The position numbers and the translations under genes are program-made. Source: a virus. Taken from it: a DNA stretch of 23,079 nt. Position 1 is the stretch's first letter. Each line of letters starts with the position of its first letter. The notes beneath the pieces are model-generated. The model saw nothing but the letters and a program-made list of their open reading frames with translations. It did no database searches and was not told the DNA's origin. Below are positions 1 through 7,070 of this stretch, piece by piece. The DNA lies in the IMG/VR virus record IMGVR_UViG_3300048104_000160, positions 1 to 23,079 of that record; one strand, given 5' to 3'.

Positions 1-925
1 CAGCAATGATTGCAGCTTCAGGTATGTTTTTTACTTGCGATAAGACTTTCTCATCAACAATTGGCTGTCCCGTAGGCGTAAACTTTTTAGGCTTCCAGCC
101 AAACTCCAAGAGATATTCTCCAATTTGTTTCCTAGAGCCAAGATTAAAAGGTTCAGAATCACAGCGAATAAGACGCTTGTCTGGATCTTTACTCGCCTTC
201 TCATACTCTTCATCAGATAGCCGGACCTTCCTTGTTTCTTTGTGGACTTGCGCCATCTTAGAAAGCTTACCTGCTTTGGTAAAAGTAGGGACAAGTTCCA
301 TAGATGTCTCACGGGGCTTGAATGTTTTATGTACTTTTTTTTCTGCTTGAGAAAGCTTGCCTGTCAGTTCCGCTAGTAGCTCCATTGCATGTTGTTGATT
401 AAGCTTGAATCCTTTATCTCTCTGTGCATTTAAGATTCGATACACGCTATGTTCTAAAGCAACTGAGGCAGGACCAAAGCCCGGAAGCTCTGCTGTTGTT
501 AGATGTCTATAAACTTTATAGTTGAGAGATACATCTTGCTTACAATACTTCATCATCTCTGGCGTATAGTATTCAAAGTTATCATACTCAATCTTGCGAT
601 GTCGTAGCCTGTATCCCCACCCCTCTAGAGCATGACCACCCTCACGAGCAGGATTGAACAGTCGAGAAAGAACAAGCGTATCTACAATTTTAATACTACC
701 GTTGTCCAGATTAACGCCTGTTAGTTTCTCGATAACGGGAATGTCATAACCAAGAATGTTGTGGCCGATGAGTTTGGTTGCATTTTGTAGAAGACTTATT
801 CCTTTGTCAATACATTCGGGACCATACTCGTAAAACTTTCCGGTCTCTGTATCCATAGCAACTATACAAAACATCTTGGTCGGCTTAAGGCCATCTGCTT
901 CTATGTCAAAAACATAAGATGTCAT
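1..925 (-). CDS. DNA polymerase, family A, T7-like (partial; 3' part off the window)
   Basis: Replicative DNA polymerase. The first 308 residues are present and the gene runs off the left edge. The N-terminal 3'-5' proofreading exonuclease is complete: motif I has D7 and E9 (FDIEADGL), motif II has D61 (GHNILGYD), and motif III is the DEDDy form with Y127 and D131 (YCKQDV). The order and spacing match T7 gp5, including SHALEAWGYRL-like (GGHALEGWGYRL) and the later FNLGSRKQI and GWKPKKFTPTGQP stretches at about 260-290 that lead into the thumb. The polymerase motifs A-C lie beyond the edge and cannot be checked. The start ATG overlaps the helicase stop as ATGA, and a GGAG sits 7 bases upstream inside the last helicase codons, so translation is probably coupled. 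It is the last visible gene of the replication operon. The family assignment is firm. Confidence 0.95.
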   Translation of the reverse strand, partial: MTSYVFDIEADGLKPTKMFCIVAMDTETGKFYEYGPECIDKGISLLQNATKLIGHNILGYDIPVIEKLTGVNLDNGSIKIVDTLVLSRLFNPAREGGHALEGWGYRLRHRKIEYDNFEYYTPEMMKYCKQDVSLNYKVYRHLTTAELPGFGPASVALEHSVYRILNAQRDKGFKLNQQHAMELLAELTGKLSQAEKKVHKTFKPRETSMELVPTFTKAGKLSKMAQVHKETRKVRLSDEEYEKASKDPDKRLIRCDSEPFNLGSRKQIGEYLLEFGWKPKKFTPTGQPIVDEKVLSQVKNIPEAAIIA

Positions 926-2559
926 ATTTCATCTCCAAGTTCATCAATCATTGTATCAATATCTACTTCGTTGAGGCGTCCTGTTTCTTGGTCGTAGTGG
1001 AGGTGTGTGGCTAAACCAACGTCACCAGTATATCTAGACTTAAGGACACGTACTTTAGTAGTTGAGGCAACCATAACATCGTCTGACTGTTGGTTACGCT
1101 CTAAGCTTATCACACAATCACTAAGTTGTGCAATAGATTGTGAGCCACGTAAATGATTTAATGCAGTCTCAATACCGTTCTCATGACCTCGATCACCTTG
1201 GGTGCGTCGAAGGTGTGACACAAGAATCATACCACAGCCGGTCTCTTCTACGAGAGTTCTAAGCCTGTGCATAATCATATCAATAGCTTTGCGTTCATCA
1301 GGATCATCAGATAAAAGAACAAGCATGTGGAGGTGGTCAAGAACAATCCACTTACAATCACATCCGATAATCATGTAGCGTAGTTTACTGAATACACTTT
1401 CAAGATCATTCATGCCGAGGTGTCCATAAACCCAGACACGATCTGTGTTCTCGCCGCCGAACATTTCTTGGTGCATTTCTCTTAGGTTGTCATCATCAAA
1501 AAGATTACGAACACTGTCAAGGTGGAGTCGGGCATCGGCTTCGATAGATAAGATACCATCAATAGTTCTTTGCCAATTCTCTTCGAGAGCCATAACTCCT
1601 ACATTATCTTTAGTCTTCTTGATGAGCCAATGCTCTAGCTCACGAGTGACGCTGGACTTACCAAGACCTGTACCACCCGTCAAGGTTACTAGCTCACCAG
1701 CACGAAGACCCTCTAGCTTTTCGTTCAGTCCTTCCCAAGGGAAAGGCACAGAGTCTGTTCGTGTTCTCGTAAGATAACTTTCTAAGTTGTCAGAGACATT
1801 GAGAACGCCTGAAGGAGTATACTTCTTAGCGTTCCACCAGTTGTGGACATAGGCCTTGTGCTGTCCGGCCCGTAACATATCGTTAGCATCTTTGTAGTCA
1901 ACGGGAACTTCCATGATCCTAGCCTTGCCGGGTCGAAGAAGTCTTGCTACTTTCTTAGCGGCATCACGTCCATGCTGATCGTTGTCAAAGTTAATAATAA
2001 TATTATCAAAAGATTCTAAGAACTCTAGATTTTCTTTGACATCACGATCTGCTGACTGTGCGCCGTTACGAATAGATACAACCGGCCACTGAGAACCCAT
2101 GAGTTCGTAGGCTGACATCGCATCTACTTCGCCTTCAACAAGTGTTACATACTTACCACCGCTTTGAAACAACTGTTGGCCGAAAAGACCACAGCTTTTT
2201 CCATCACCACGCCAAACAAAACTTTTATTTTCTTTGCGTACCTTGACGCCAATTGCTTCGTTGCCAGAATAGTATGGGTATATGTGTTCTACAATTTGAC
2301 CTGTAGAGTTTTTAACGGATCGAACTCTATACTTCTTTGCTGTTGCTAGGCTGATACTCCTGTCAGTTAGTGGATAAAACTCTCCGCTTGGTGCGGGTGT
2401 CTTCTGATAATTTGACATAGAAGTCACGTTACTTTTTTCCTTGTCACTAGGAATGAAAACCCCGCAACTAAAACATTTGATGGAACCATCGTCGTTCATA
2501 GCTGCGGGGTCGGAACCCCCACACTCAGGGCAGGGGAGTCGGGTTTGAACAAAGGCCAT
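922..2559 (-). CDS. Primase-helicase, T7 gp4-like
   Basis: Bifunctional enzyme that unwinds DNA at the fork and makes primers. At 545 residues it is close to T7 gp4 (566). An N-terminal zinc-binding site is visible as C10, C13, C29 and C32. The TOPRIM primase core has the EGEVDA motif (E142) and FDND (191-194). The RecA-like helicase has Walker A GGTGLGKSS (295-303), the EE pair at 326-327, Walker B IVLDHL (405-410), a histidine switch H449 (LVSHLRR) and the probable arginine finger R509 in KSRYTGD. All catalytic residues look intact. The C-terminus is acidic and ends GDEI, like the SSB of the same operon; in T7 the acidic tail binds the polymerase. The start has GAGG six bases upstream, within the last codons of the preceding gene. 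Confidence 0.96.
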   Translation of the reverse strand: MAFVQTRLPCPECGGSDPAAMNDDGSIKCFSCGVFIPSDKEKSNVTSMSNYQKTPAPSGEFYPLTDRSISLATAKKYRVRSVKNSTGQIVEHIYPYYSGNEAIGVKVRKENKSFVWRGDGKSCGLFGQQLFQSGGKYVTLVEGEVDAMSAYELMGSQWPVVSIRNGAQSADRDVKENLEFLESFDNIIINFDNDQHGRDAAKKVARLLRPGKARIMEVPVDYKDANDMLRAGQHKAYVHNWWNAKKYTPSGVLNVSDNLESYLTRTRTDSVPFPWEGLNEKLEGLRAGELVTLTGGTGLGKSSVTRELEHWLIKKTKDNVGVMALEENWQRTIDGILSIEADARLHLDSVRNLFDDDNLREMHQEMFGGENTDRVWVYGHLGMNDLESVFSKLRYMIIGCDCKWIVLDHLHMLVLLSDDPDERKAIDMIMHRLRTLVEETGCGMILVSHLRRTQGDRGHENGIETALNHLRGSQSIAQLSDCVISLERNQQSDDVMVASTTKVRVLKSRYTGDVGLATHLHYDQETGRLNEVDIDTMIDELGDEI

Positions 2560-2560
2560 G

Positions 2561-2791
2561 TTAGTCCTCTACTAGTTCAGCTTCCTCAATAAAAATAGCA
2601 TCTTCGGAAAGATACTCTTGTACTTTAGAGTGCAATGCAACCGATGCTGCCTGTGCAATAACTACTCGATCTTCAAGACTGCGGACGTCTTGCTCTGCTA
2701 ACACTAAAAGCTGGAAGGCCTTCTGGCCCTCCGGTGATAGAAGAGTTACATCATACGTTGTGTCCTCGTGGACATAAGTAATGTTACTCAT
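2561..2791 (-). CDS. Small coiled-coil protein, possibly DUF6447-like
   Basis: A 76-residue acidic protein. An N-terminal part (ITYVHEDTTYDVTLL) is followed by a long predicted helix at about 18-62 (LSPEGQKAF, LAEQDVRSLEDRV, AQAASVAL) with heptad-like hydrophobic spacing, and an acidic end. The layout of short beta start, Leu-Ser-x-Glu helix cap and coiled coil resembles the small phage family DUF6447, but this is from memory and only tentative. It lies between the SSB and primase-helicase genes. Its ATG overlaps the SSB stop (TAATG), and a GGAGAT in the last SSB codons serves as ribosome binding site. Its own last codons carry the GAGG for the helicase. A role near the replisome is inferred from position only. 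Confidence 0.75.
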   Translation of the reverse strand: MSNITYVHEDTTYDVTLLSPEGQKAFQLLVLAEQDVRSLEDRVVIAQAASVALHSKVQEYLSEDAIFIEEAELVED

Positions 2792-3213
2792 TAAATTTCA
2801 TCTCCATCTTCTTCAACATCAAACTCAGCGCCGTCAGGTGAGCTGAACTCAACAAGGTTTAGAACTTGCATAGCTTGAAAATCTAAGCCTTTAAAGTCCT
2901 GACCGTTCCACTGTGTTTCCCACTCTTTGAATTGCACCTTGACATGAGAGCCGTTACCAACGGTAGCGTTGATCTCTCGCTTACTCTTATCATAAAGCTT
3001 TGGTGCTTCACGAATCATACCACGAGGTCCGTCTACCTTACGCTTAATAATTAACGCAGGACCATCATCAGTATCTTTTACTGTGAATCCACGATTGCGA
3101 AAGCTATCAGCAACATCGTCATCGACAACGAGGTTGACTGAATAGGCCGGTGTAAATTTAGTATTGGGTGTAGTGACAAAAGACCAATACGCTTTTCCTT
3201 CTAATACTGCCAT
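2791..3213 (-). CDS. Single-stranded DNA-binding protein, T7 gp2.5-like
   Basis: A 140-residue protein that should coat single-stranded DNA at the phage fork. The sequence has the look of the gp2.5/phage SSB OB-fold group: an N-terminal strand region (GKAYWSFVTTPNT, YSVNLVVDDD), a central basic part with KRKVDGPRG, then strands with GNGSHVKVQFKEWE and FKGLDFQAMQVLNLVEF, and an acidic tail EFDVEEDGDEI. The acidic tail with a terminal hydrophobic residue is the part that in T7 contacts polymerase and helicase. A good AAGGAG lies upstream of the ATG. The position in a replication operon with helicase and polymerase supports the call. It is shorter than T7 gp2.5 (232 residues), so the match is to the compact marine-phage form. 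Confidence 0.85.
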   Translation of the reverse strand: MAVLEGKAYWSFVTTPNTKFTPAYSVNLVVDDDVADSFRNRGFTVKDTDDGPALIIKRKVDGPRGMIREAPKLYDKSKREINATVGNGSHVKVQFKEWETQWNGQDFKGLDFQAMQVLNLVEFSSPDGAEFDVEEDGDEI

Positions 3214-3217
3214 ATAC

Positions 3218-3433
3218 TTATCTCCTTTGTAAGTGTGTAATGTAGGCTGGTATTTGCTTTAAAACAAATTCTTCTGTGATTGTGCTGTTACTGTTCTTGG
3301 CTTGTATTTTAACCCACGACTGCATATATTGCAATACCTCTAAGGGTGGGGTGCTTACACCAAGCATCATAACAAACGCTCGAATTAAAATATCTTCAAT
3401 AAACTCATCGTCAGTTAGAACTTCCTCGAACAT
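3218..3433 (-). CDS. Hypothetical protein, 71 aa
   Basis: Not recognised. A mostly helical small protein with an acidic N-terminus (EEVLTDDEFIEDIL) and a basic C-terminal end (THLQRR). No motif or membrane segment is evident. It ends 4 bases before the SSB start, and a GAGG about 10 bases upstream of its ATG overlaps the stop of the preceding gene, so it is a coupled member of the replication operon. Confidence 0.7.
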   Translation of the reverse strand: MFEEVLTDDEFIEDILIRAFVMMLGVSTPPLEVLQYMQSWVKIQAKNSNSTITEEFVLKQIPAYITHLQRR

Positions 3434-3445
3434 CTATTGTATACC

Positions 3446-3718
3446 TCATGTAGATAAAGAAGAAAGAAGTGTACTTAATTTAACGCTGTCTAAAATAAAG
3501 TTAAGTCCTTCAGGAGACATATCAGAAGATAAATTTATCTCTCCTTCAGTTTCAATAACCAATAAAAATCCTGAGTCTTTTGGTGGTGACATCTGTGTCT
3601 TCAAAGTGTCCAGCGAGTTTTGTATCCTATCAAATAAAGGAACATCTGTAAAGGATTCTTTCTGTGAAAAATTACCTTCAATTACTTTCATCATCCCTCC
3701 ATCTTTATCATCAACCAT
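3446..3718 (-). CDS. Hypothetical protein, 90 aa
   Basis: Not recognised. It contains a Pro-Pro-Lys turn (MSPPKDSG), a beta-like stretch FLLVIETEGEINL, and a serine/leucine-rich end. The start at 3718 has an AGGAG upstream. A second possible start at residues 9-10 (MMKVIEGNF) is preceded very closely by GGAGGG, so the true N-terminus may be 8 or 9 residues shorter. It lies in the replication operon between the DUF3310 gene and the 71-residue gene. Confidence 0.65.
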   Translation of the reverse strand: MVDDKDGGMMKVIEGNFSQKESFTDVPLFDRIQNSLDTLKTQMSPPKDSGFLLVIETEGEINLSSDMSPEGLNFILDSVKLSTLLSSLST

Positions 3719-3761
3719 ATACCTACTACTCCTATTGTTAAAATTATAAAATACATCTCCA

Positions 3762-4049
3762 TTAATTTAGTTCCTCAATAAGTCTTTCAATATACCAACG
3801 ACACTTTCTTAAGTCTTCAATAGGCTTTCCCTTATAGTCATAGCGCCAAAGATATTTTAGTGCGTTACCTTTCAGGTATCCGTTAAACTCATTGATGGGC
3901 ATGGAGGCTTTGATTGCCTCGATAGCTTCTATAGATCCTTTATTATAATGATCTGGTTGCGTTACTGGATCAGCATCTTTTCGAATAGAGAGTTTATTCA
4001 ACTCCCTTACAGCATCCCACTGACTCGGCGTTGCATCATTTATTGACAT
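3762..4049 (-). CDS. DUF3310 family protein (T7 gp1.7-related domain)
   Basis: A 95-residue protein carrying the DUF3310 signature: PDHYNKGSIEAIEAI near residues 32-46, then GYLKGNALKYLWRYDYKGKPIEDLRKCRWYIERL to the end. DUF3310 is common in phages and forms part of T7 gp1.7, a nucleotide kinase, but a stand-alone DUF3310 has no firmly known reaction, so function is left open. An in-frame TTG three bases after GGAGG (4052) could start one residue earlier. The ATG at 4049 with a six-base gap to GGAGG is preferred. Its start overlaps the stop of the upstream 56-residue gene (TGATG), and the GGAGG lies in that gene's last codons. Confidence 0.85.
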   Translation of the reverse strand: MSINDATPSQWDAVRELNKLSIRKDADPVTQPDHYNKGSIEAIEAIKASMPINEFNGYLKGNALKYLWRYDYKGKPIEDLRKCRWYIERLIEELN

Positions 4050-4219
4050 CAATATCCTCCTTCTCGAATACGATTAAGTATATCATAGGTTTGTTCATAG
4101 CTCAAGTTTAAAGCTTGAAGTCCTTTAAGAACTGAATCATAATCTGGATTAGAATTACAATAGATGTTTACAAATACGAGGTCTGAAACAATTGCCTCAA
4201 CTTCTTTTGTTTCTAACAT
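4049..4219 (-). CDS. Small hypothetical protein, 56 aa
   Basis: An intact small reading frame starting MLETKEVEAIVSDL and ending ILNRIREGGY. It is preceded by a strong AAGGAG (TAAGGAGATAGTAATG), fills the gap between two accepted genes, and ends in TGATG overlap with the DUF3310 start. The protein is mixed helical and acidic at the start. No family is recognised. The good ribosome binding site and exact coupling are the evidence that it is real. Confidence 0.7.
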   Translation of the reverse strand: MLETKEVEAIVSDLVFVNIYCNSNPDYDSVLKGLQALNLSYEQTYDILNRIREGGY

Positions 4220-4229
4220 TACTATCTCC

Positions 4230-4508
4230 TTATATTATATTCACGTATTCATCGTTAATGATTGTTTGAATATGTACATAACCTTCAGGCCAATATGTGT
4301 AAGACTCTTTCAAGGCCTTTGCCGTTCTGTGTACTGAGGCTTCAAAGTGTTCATGCATTCCCAGCTCTTCTCTATAATACCAGAATGGTATCCGTAAGAC
4401 AGGTTCTGCTGGTCCGTGTTCTTCGTAATATACTATAATCTCTGCATCGTTACCTACGGGACCGTCGTTACCAAAGTGTTTTGTGTGTTTGTTATCTGGC
4501 TGTTTCAT
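4230..4508 (-). CDS. Hypothetical protein, 92 aa
   Basis: Not recognised. It is rich in histidine and aromatic residues (NKHTKHFGNDG at the start, FWYYREELGMHEHFEASVHR in the middle, SYTYWPEGYVHIQTI near the end). No clear metal motif or membrane segment. An AGGAAG lies upstream of the ATG and overlaps the stop of the preceding 33-residue gene. Confidence 0.7.
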   Translation of the reverse strand: MKQPDNKHTKHFGNDGPVGNDAEIIVYYEEHGPAEPVLRIPFWYYREELGMHEHFEASVHRTAKALKESYTYWPEGYVHIQTIINDEYVNII

Positions 4509-4516
4509 AAGACTTC

Positions 4517-4618
4517 CTAATTAACTATGTGTCCAGCAAAAGCCGCGACAAACAAAGGTAGTATAAATATTGATAAGAATAAAAATTCGTTTAGCACAAA
4601 ATTAATTTTGCTTTTCAT
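4517..4618 (-). CDS. Tiny predicted membrane peptide, 33 aa
   Basis: Starts MKSKINFVLNEF, followed by a single hydrophobic stretch (LFLSIFILPLFVAAFA) and a short tail ending GHIVN. Two lysines before the hydrophobic span suggest one membrane segment with the N-terminus inside. The ribosome binding site AAGGAG is in the last codons of the preceding membrane-protein gene (…LKEI stop), and its own stop overlaps the ribosome binding site of the next gene. It may act with the adjacent three-segment membrane protein; this is inferred from position only. Confidence 0.6.
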   Translation of the reverse strand: MKSKINFVLNEFLFLSIFILPLFVAAFAGHIVN

Positions 4619-4619
4619 T

Positions 4620-4919
4620 TTAAATCTCCTTAAGTATTGCTACTGATAGTAAGAAAAAAGATATACCGTTTAACATAATTAATGCTCTGTCTTTCCAGAT
4701 GACTGCAACCCAAGTCCATAAGGCTATGCCAACCCAACCAAACATAAGATCATACATACGATAGTCGGGTCCGGCAGAACGCATTGCCAAGCTACAAAGA
4801 ACTATAATAGATGCAACCCACTTTAAATACCAATCAAAGTTATCTGGATACCAGTTCCTGTCTGGTTTGTTGCGACCCAAAGCGCGAACTGCTGGGTCTC
4901 CTCGTCCTTCACTGCTCAT
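4620..4919 (-). CDS. Predicted inner-membrane protein, 99 aa
   Basis: An N-terminal cytoplasmic part (MSSEGRGDPAVRALGRNKPD, then NWYPDNFDWYLKW) precedes three hydrophobic segments at about residues 32-50 (WVASIIVLCSLAM), 56-74 (MFGWVGIALWTWVAVIW) and 77-97 (ALIMLNGISFFLLSVAIL). Similar Trp-rich three-segment proteins occur in marine phages as far as I recall, with no known job. The ATG overlaps the stop of the preceding gene (TAATG) and has no strong ribosome binding site, so it probably depends on coupling. Confidence 0.75.
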   Translation of the reverse strand: MSSEGRGDPAVRALGRNKPDRNWYPDNFDWYLKWVASIIVLCSLAMRSAGPDYRMYDLMFGWVGIALWTWVAVIWKDRALIMLNGISFFLLSVAILKEI

Positions 4920-5251
4920 TATAAATCGCTAGGGTATGCAAAAGTTAAGTCAGTTTTATAATAACTAATGATACTGTCTGTAATCATCGACAAAAACTCT
5001 CGCTGTTCTGTTGCCTCCATCTTTTTAAATATATGTAAAAGTCCTGCGCCTGTTGTAGTGAAAGGAAGATACTCAATATCTAACTGTCGTGCGGCCTCCT
5101 GAAAATTAGGAAGCTCCCAATTAAGAAGAGCTAAAACCTCAACAATATCAATAGAATTATTTTCTATAAGATCTACTATGTCCTCTGCCCCTTCTAAAGA
5201 TATGTCTGATTCATGAATATAAATTTCTTCTGTAATATTAACACTAGCCAT
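4919..5251 (-). CDS. Hypothetical acidic protein, 110 aa
   Basis: Not recognised. Very acidic in its first half (EEIYIHESDISLEGAEDIVDLIENN), with predicted helices and a short linker TTTGAGLLHIF at about 66-76. No membrane segment. It starts 1 base after the DUF932-like gene, using AAGGCGG in that gene's last codons, and its stop overlaps the start of the membrane protein. Small size and strong negative charge would fit a protein that binds a host factor, but nothing in the sequence shows this. Confidence 0.7.
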   Translation of the reverse strand: MASVNITEEIYIHESDISLEGAEDIVDLIENNSIDIVEVLALLNWELPNFQEAARQLDIEYLPFTTTGAGLLHIFKKMEATEQREFLSMITDSIISYYKTDLTFAYPSDL

Positions 5252-5252
5252 T

Positions 5253-6179
5253 TTATGCCGCCTTTAAATATTTACGAAGGGTTGCAATAGAGTCTTGCTG
5301 TCGTTTGAACTGAACAGACGCAAGAGTATTTTTGTTACGAACATTATCAGCATGGGTAGTATAGTCTGTCACTGCGTTATAGGCTGCCCATTCAGTATTA
5401 CCAAGCCGAGGACAATATATATTGCGGTAACAATTGACAAGGTAATTAAAACCTGTGTTATGTCTTTTGAGATGATTACCGATATTGTACGGGCTATATC
5501 CTTCTTGGAAAAGCTCATTTACTTGTTCTCCTACGCCTACAATATCTGCAAACATCTTCACTGCAGTTTCAGGCTCAATTGAATTACTATACATTTCTTT
5601 CCACACATCTCTTTCAGCTTCGAAAAAGTCAAGAGATTTTACAATAGTTCTTGAGGCTTTGTCAAGATCTAAGTTTGTTGTGTGGTTGCCTTTGAACACC
5701 GCTACCTCTCCAGAAATAAACACTTGGAGATTTGTACAGGCCGCTTGGATTGCCGCCGCACTGATGACAAACGGAAAGCTACTATCAATAGATGTTGTAG
5801 CTAGTAAGCCCAGTGAGGCGTTATCACCATCAGGTGTTTCATAAGTATGTGCTGGTAACTTATATTTTACAAAGGATCTTGCACCGTCGTGACTTACTGC
5901 GATCTGTTCGCTGATGCCCTCAGTGTTAAGACCGCTACGCAAGATTATTTCTCGTGCCGTCTTGATAACATCCTTTGGTGCTACCGCCTTGTGTCGAGAC
6001 GAGTGAATACCTAAAGACTTCTTAGTATCAGTACGATAAGTCACCCACTTATCAGTTTCATGATAACTATAATCAGAACTAAACATCGCAGGCGTCGTAG
6101 CGATATCAAAGTCTGCGTCACCAAAGCCCCCGAAAATATCAGGGGCGCTAGAGTTAAACATACTTATTACATTAGACAT
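5253..6179 (-). CDS. DUF932-like phage/plasmid protein
   Basis: A 308-residue protein. The central part resembles DUF932 (phage/plasmid-like proteins): EQIAVSHDGARSFVKYKLP at about 92-110, the later ISAAAIQAACTNLQVF and FKGNHTTNLDLDKA, and near the end the typical WAAYNAVTDYTTHA at about 265-278. DUF932 proteins are widespread in phages and plasmids and their biochemical role is unknown. AGGAG six bases upstream fixes the ATG. It is the second gene after promoter P1 and the largest unexplained gene of the replication operon. It is probably made early. Confidence 0.75.
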   Translation of the reverse strand: MSNVISMFNSSAPDIFGGFGDADFDIATTPAMFSSDYSYHETDKWVTYRTDTKKSLGIHSSRHKAVAPKDVIKTAREIILRSGLNTEGISEQIAVSHDGARSFVKYKLPAHTYETPDGDNASLGLLATTSIDSSFPFVISAAAIQAACTNLQVFISGEVAVFKGNHTTNLDLDKASRTIVKSLDFFEAERDVWKEMYSNSIEPETAVKMFADIVGVGEQVNELFQEGYSPYNIGNHLKRHNTGFNYLVNCYRNIYCPRLGNTEWAAYNAVTDYTTHADNVRNKNTLASVQFKRQQDSIATLRKYLKAA

Positions 6180-6192
6180 GGCAGTCTCCTAA

Positions 6193-6399
6193 TTAAGCCG
6201 CACGTTCTACAATTAACTGGCGTGGAATATCTACTAACTTTCGAAAGCCTACGGGTCGAGACTTAGAATGTTGAAGATAAAAACCATACTTACCAATTTG
6301 GATACTATAAAAACATTTGCCCTTTGAAACACTGTAGCGGTTGATTACTTTACGCTTACGGATCATGTAGCTCTTGTTAAATAGTTTACCTGTGTTCAT
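6193..6399 (-). CDS. Small basic hypothetical protein, 68 aa
   Basis: First gene after promoter P1. Very basic (MIRKRKVINRYSVSKGK and HSKSRPVGFRK), with aromatic beta-like stretches (FYSIQIGKYGFYLQH). The ATG at 6399 is chosen because GGAG lies six bases upstream. An ATG four codons earlier (6411) contains that GGAG and has no site of its own. It could bind nucleic acid, judged only by charge. Family not recognised. Confidence 0.65.
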   Translation of the reverse strand: MNTGKLFNKSYMIRKRKVINRYSVSKGKCFYSIQIGKYGFYLQHSKSRPVGFRKLVDIPRQLIVERAA

Positions 6400-6454
6400 A
6401 TGAAACTCCATAAATAATAATGATAAAATAAACTGGCTCTCACCAGCGACGACT

Positions 6455-6484
6455 ACTATACTACAGGACTGCTCCCCGTGTCAA
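6455..6484 (-). promoter_or_regulatory. Promoter P1, sigma70-type, leftward, for the replication operon
   Basis: On the minus strand a TTGACA (6484-6479), an 18-base spacer and TATAGT (6460-6455), about 55 bases before the first ribosome binding site. The -35 overlaps the stop codon of the upstream 70-residue gene. A 19-base block ending in the -35 (AAGATAAGAAGCCTTGACA, 6497-6479) is identical to promoter P2. Confidence 0.75.
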
Positions 6485-6693
6485 GGCTTCTTATCTTCGC
6501 ACGGATATTTCTTATTATACAACATCTCAAAAGCATCTAAATAATCTAAATATTTATCTACTTCATCTTTAAAATATCTTTTATAATACATTTTCTCAAC
6601 GCCGATAGCTATCTGGTGATCGTGAATGAAGCTAAAATTCCACGCCTGTTTTAATAAGTCTAGTCTAAAATCTTTAGTCATGGCTGGCCCCAT
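6481..6693 (-). CDS. Hypothetical protein, 70 aa
   Basis: Not recognised. Aromatic and charged, probably helical (FRLDLLKQAWNFSF, VEKMYYKRYFKDEVDKYLDYLDAF) with a Cys near the end (KKYPCEDKKP). The start at 6693 has AGGA five bases upstream. An ATG at 6681 in ATGA overlap with the previous stop is the alternative. The final codons and stop double as the upstream element and -35 of promoter P1, so the C-terminal sequence is constrained by promoter function. Confidence 0.65.
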   Translation of the reverse strand: MGPAMTKDFRLDLLKQAWNFSFIHDHQIAIGVEKMYYKRYFKDEVDKYLDYLDAFEMLYNKKYPCEDKKP

Positions 6694-6887
6694 TCTTTTC
6701 CTAGTTTATTTACACTTTGTAAAATATTATCATAGTCTTCATCAGTTATAGCTGGTAAAATATTTCCTAATTCTGGGTACTTATTAAGTCTTATAGCATC
6801 TAGTTCTATGAACTTGTCGTAAGGGTTATAAGTATAATCTACAGTTATATCTAAATTTAATTTAACATTTATCTTCTCAATCTGCAT
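6678..6887 (-). CDS. Hypothetical protein, 69 aa
   Basis: Not recognised. The N-terminus reads as alternating beta strand (MQIEKINVKLNLDITVDYTYN), followed by a helical half ending GKEWGQP. The ATG at 6887 is preferred; a GTG at 6896 in the same frame is possible. No strong ribosome binding site is seen and it overlaps the end of the preceding gene by 11 bases, so coupled translation is likely. Confidence 0.65.
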   Translation of the reverse strand: MQIEKINVKLNLDITVDYTYNPYDKFIELDAIRLNKYPELGNILPAITDEDYDNILQSVNKLGKEWGQP

Positions 6888-7062
6888 TTTCTTCACTCAA
6901 AATAAATTCATCATCTCCAATAAGTTCTACATCAAGATTATGTACTTTTAAAAATTCATCCCAGTCTGCAAAACGATCAAACAATTCTTCAGCATGGTCT
7001 CGATTTTCAGCTCGCACTTTAACCTCAAAAATTCTAGTTAAAAATATTTGATATGTTTTCAT
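6877..7062 (-). CDS. Small hypothetical protein, 61 aa (DpnD/PcfM-like pattern)
   Basis: Starts MKTYQIFLTRIFEVKVRAEN and continues with DHAEELFDRFADWDEF and an acidic end. The pattern of one strand with Lys-Thr-Tyr, a second strand with VKVRAEN, then a helix of Ala/Glu resembles small DpnD/PcfM-like proteins; the match is only by eye. The ATG at 7062 is chosen because GAGG lies six bases upstream. A GTG at 7074 in frame would contain that site. Confidence 0.65.
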   Translation of the reverse strand: MKTYQIFLTRIFEVKVRAENRDHAEELFDRFADWDEFLKVHNLDVELIGDDEFILSEENAD

Positions 7063-7070
7063 GTTACACC

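Noticed and set aside
3276-3749. Plus-strand frame of 157 codons whose start looks like a lipoprotein signal (LLLFLACILTHDC).
   Set aside because: It is antisense to two coupled genes of the replication operon, has no ribosome binding site or promoter, and its composition is that of a complementary frame.
5620-5661. TTGACA-like sequence with TGTAAA inside the DUF932-like gene (minus strand).
   Set aside because: The spacer is 16, the -10 is poor, and it is inside a gene with no reason for a start there.
6193-6411. Upstream ATG at 6411 as start of the basic protein.
   Set aside because: The GGAG that serves as ribosome binding site lies just after it, which favours the ATG at 6399.
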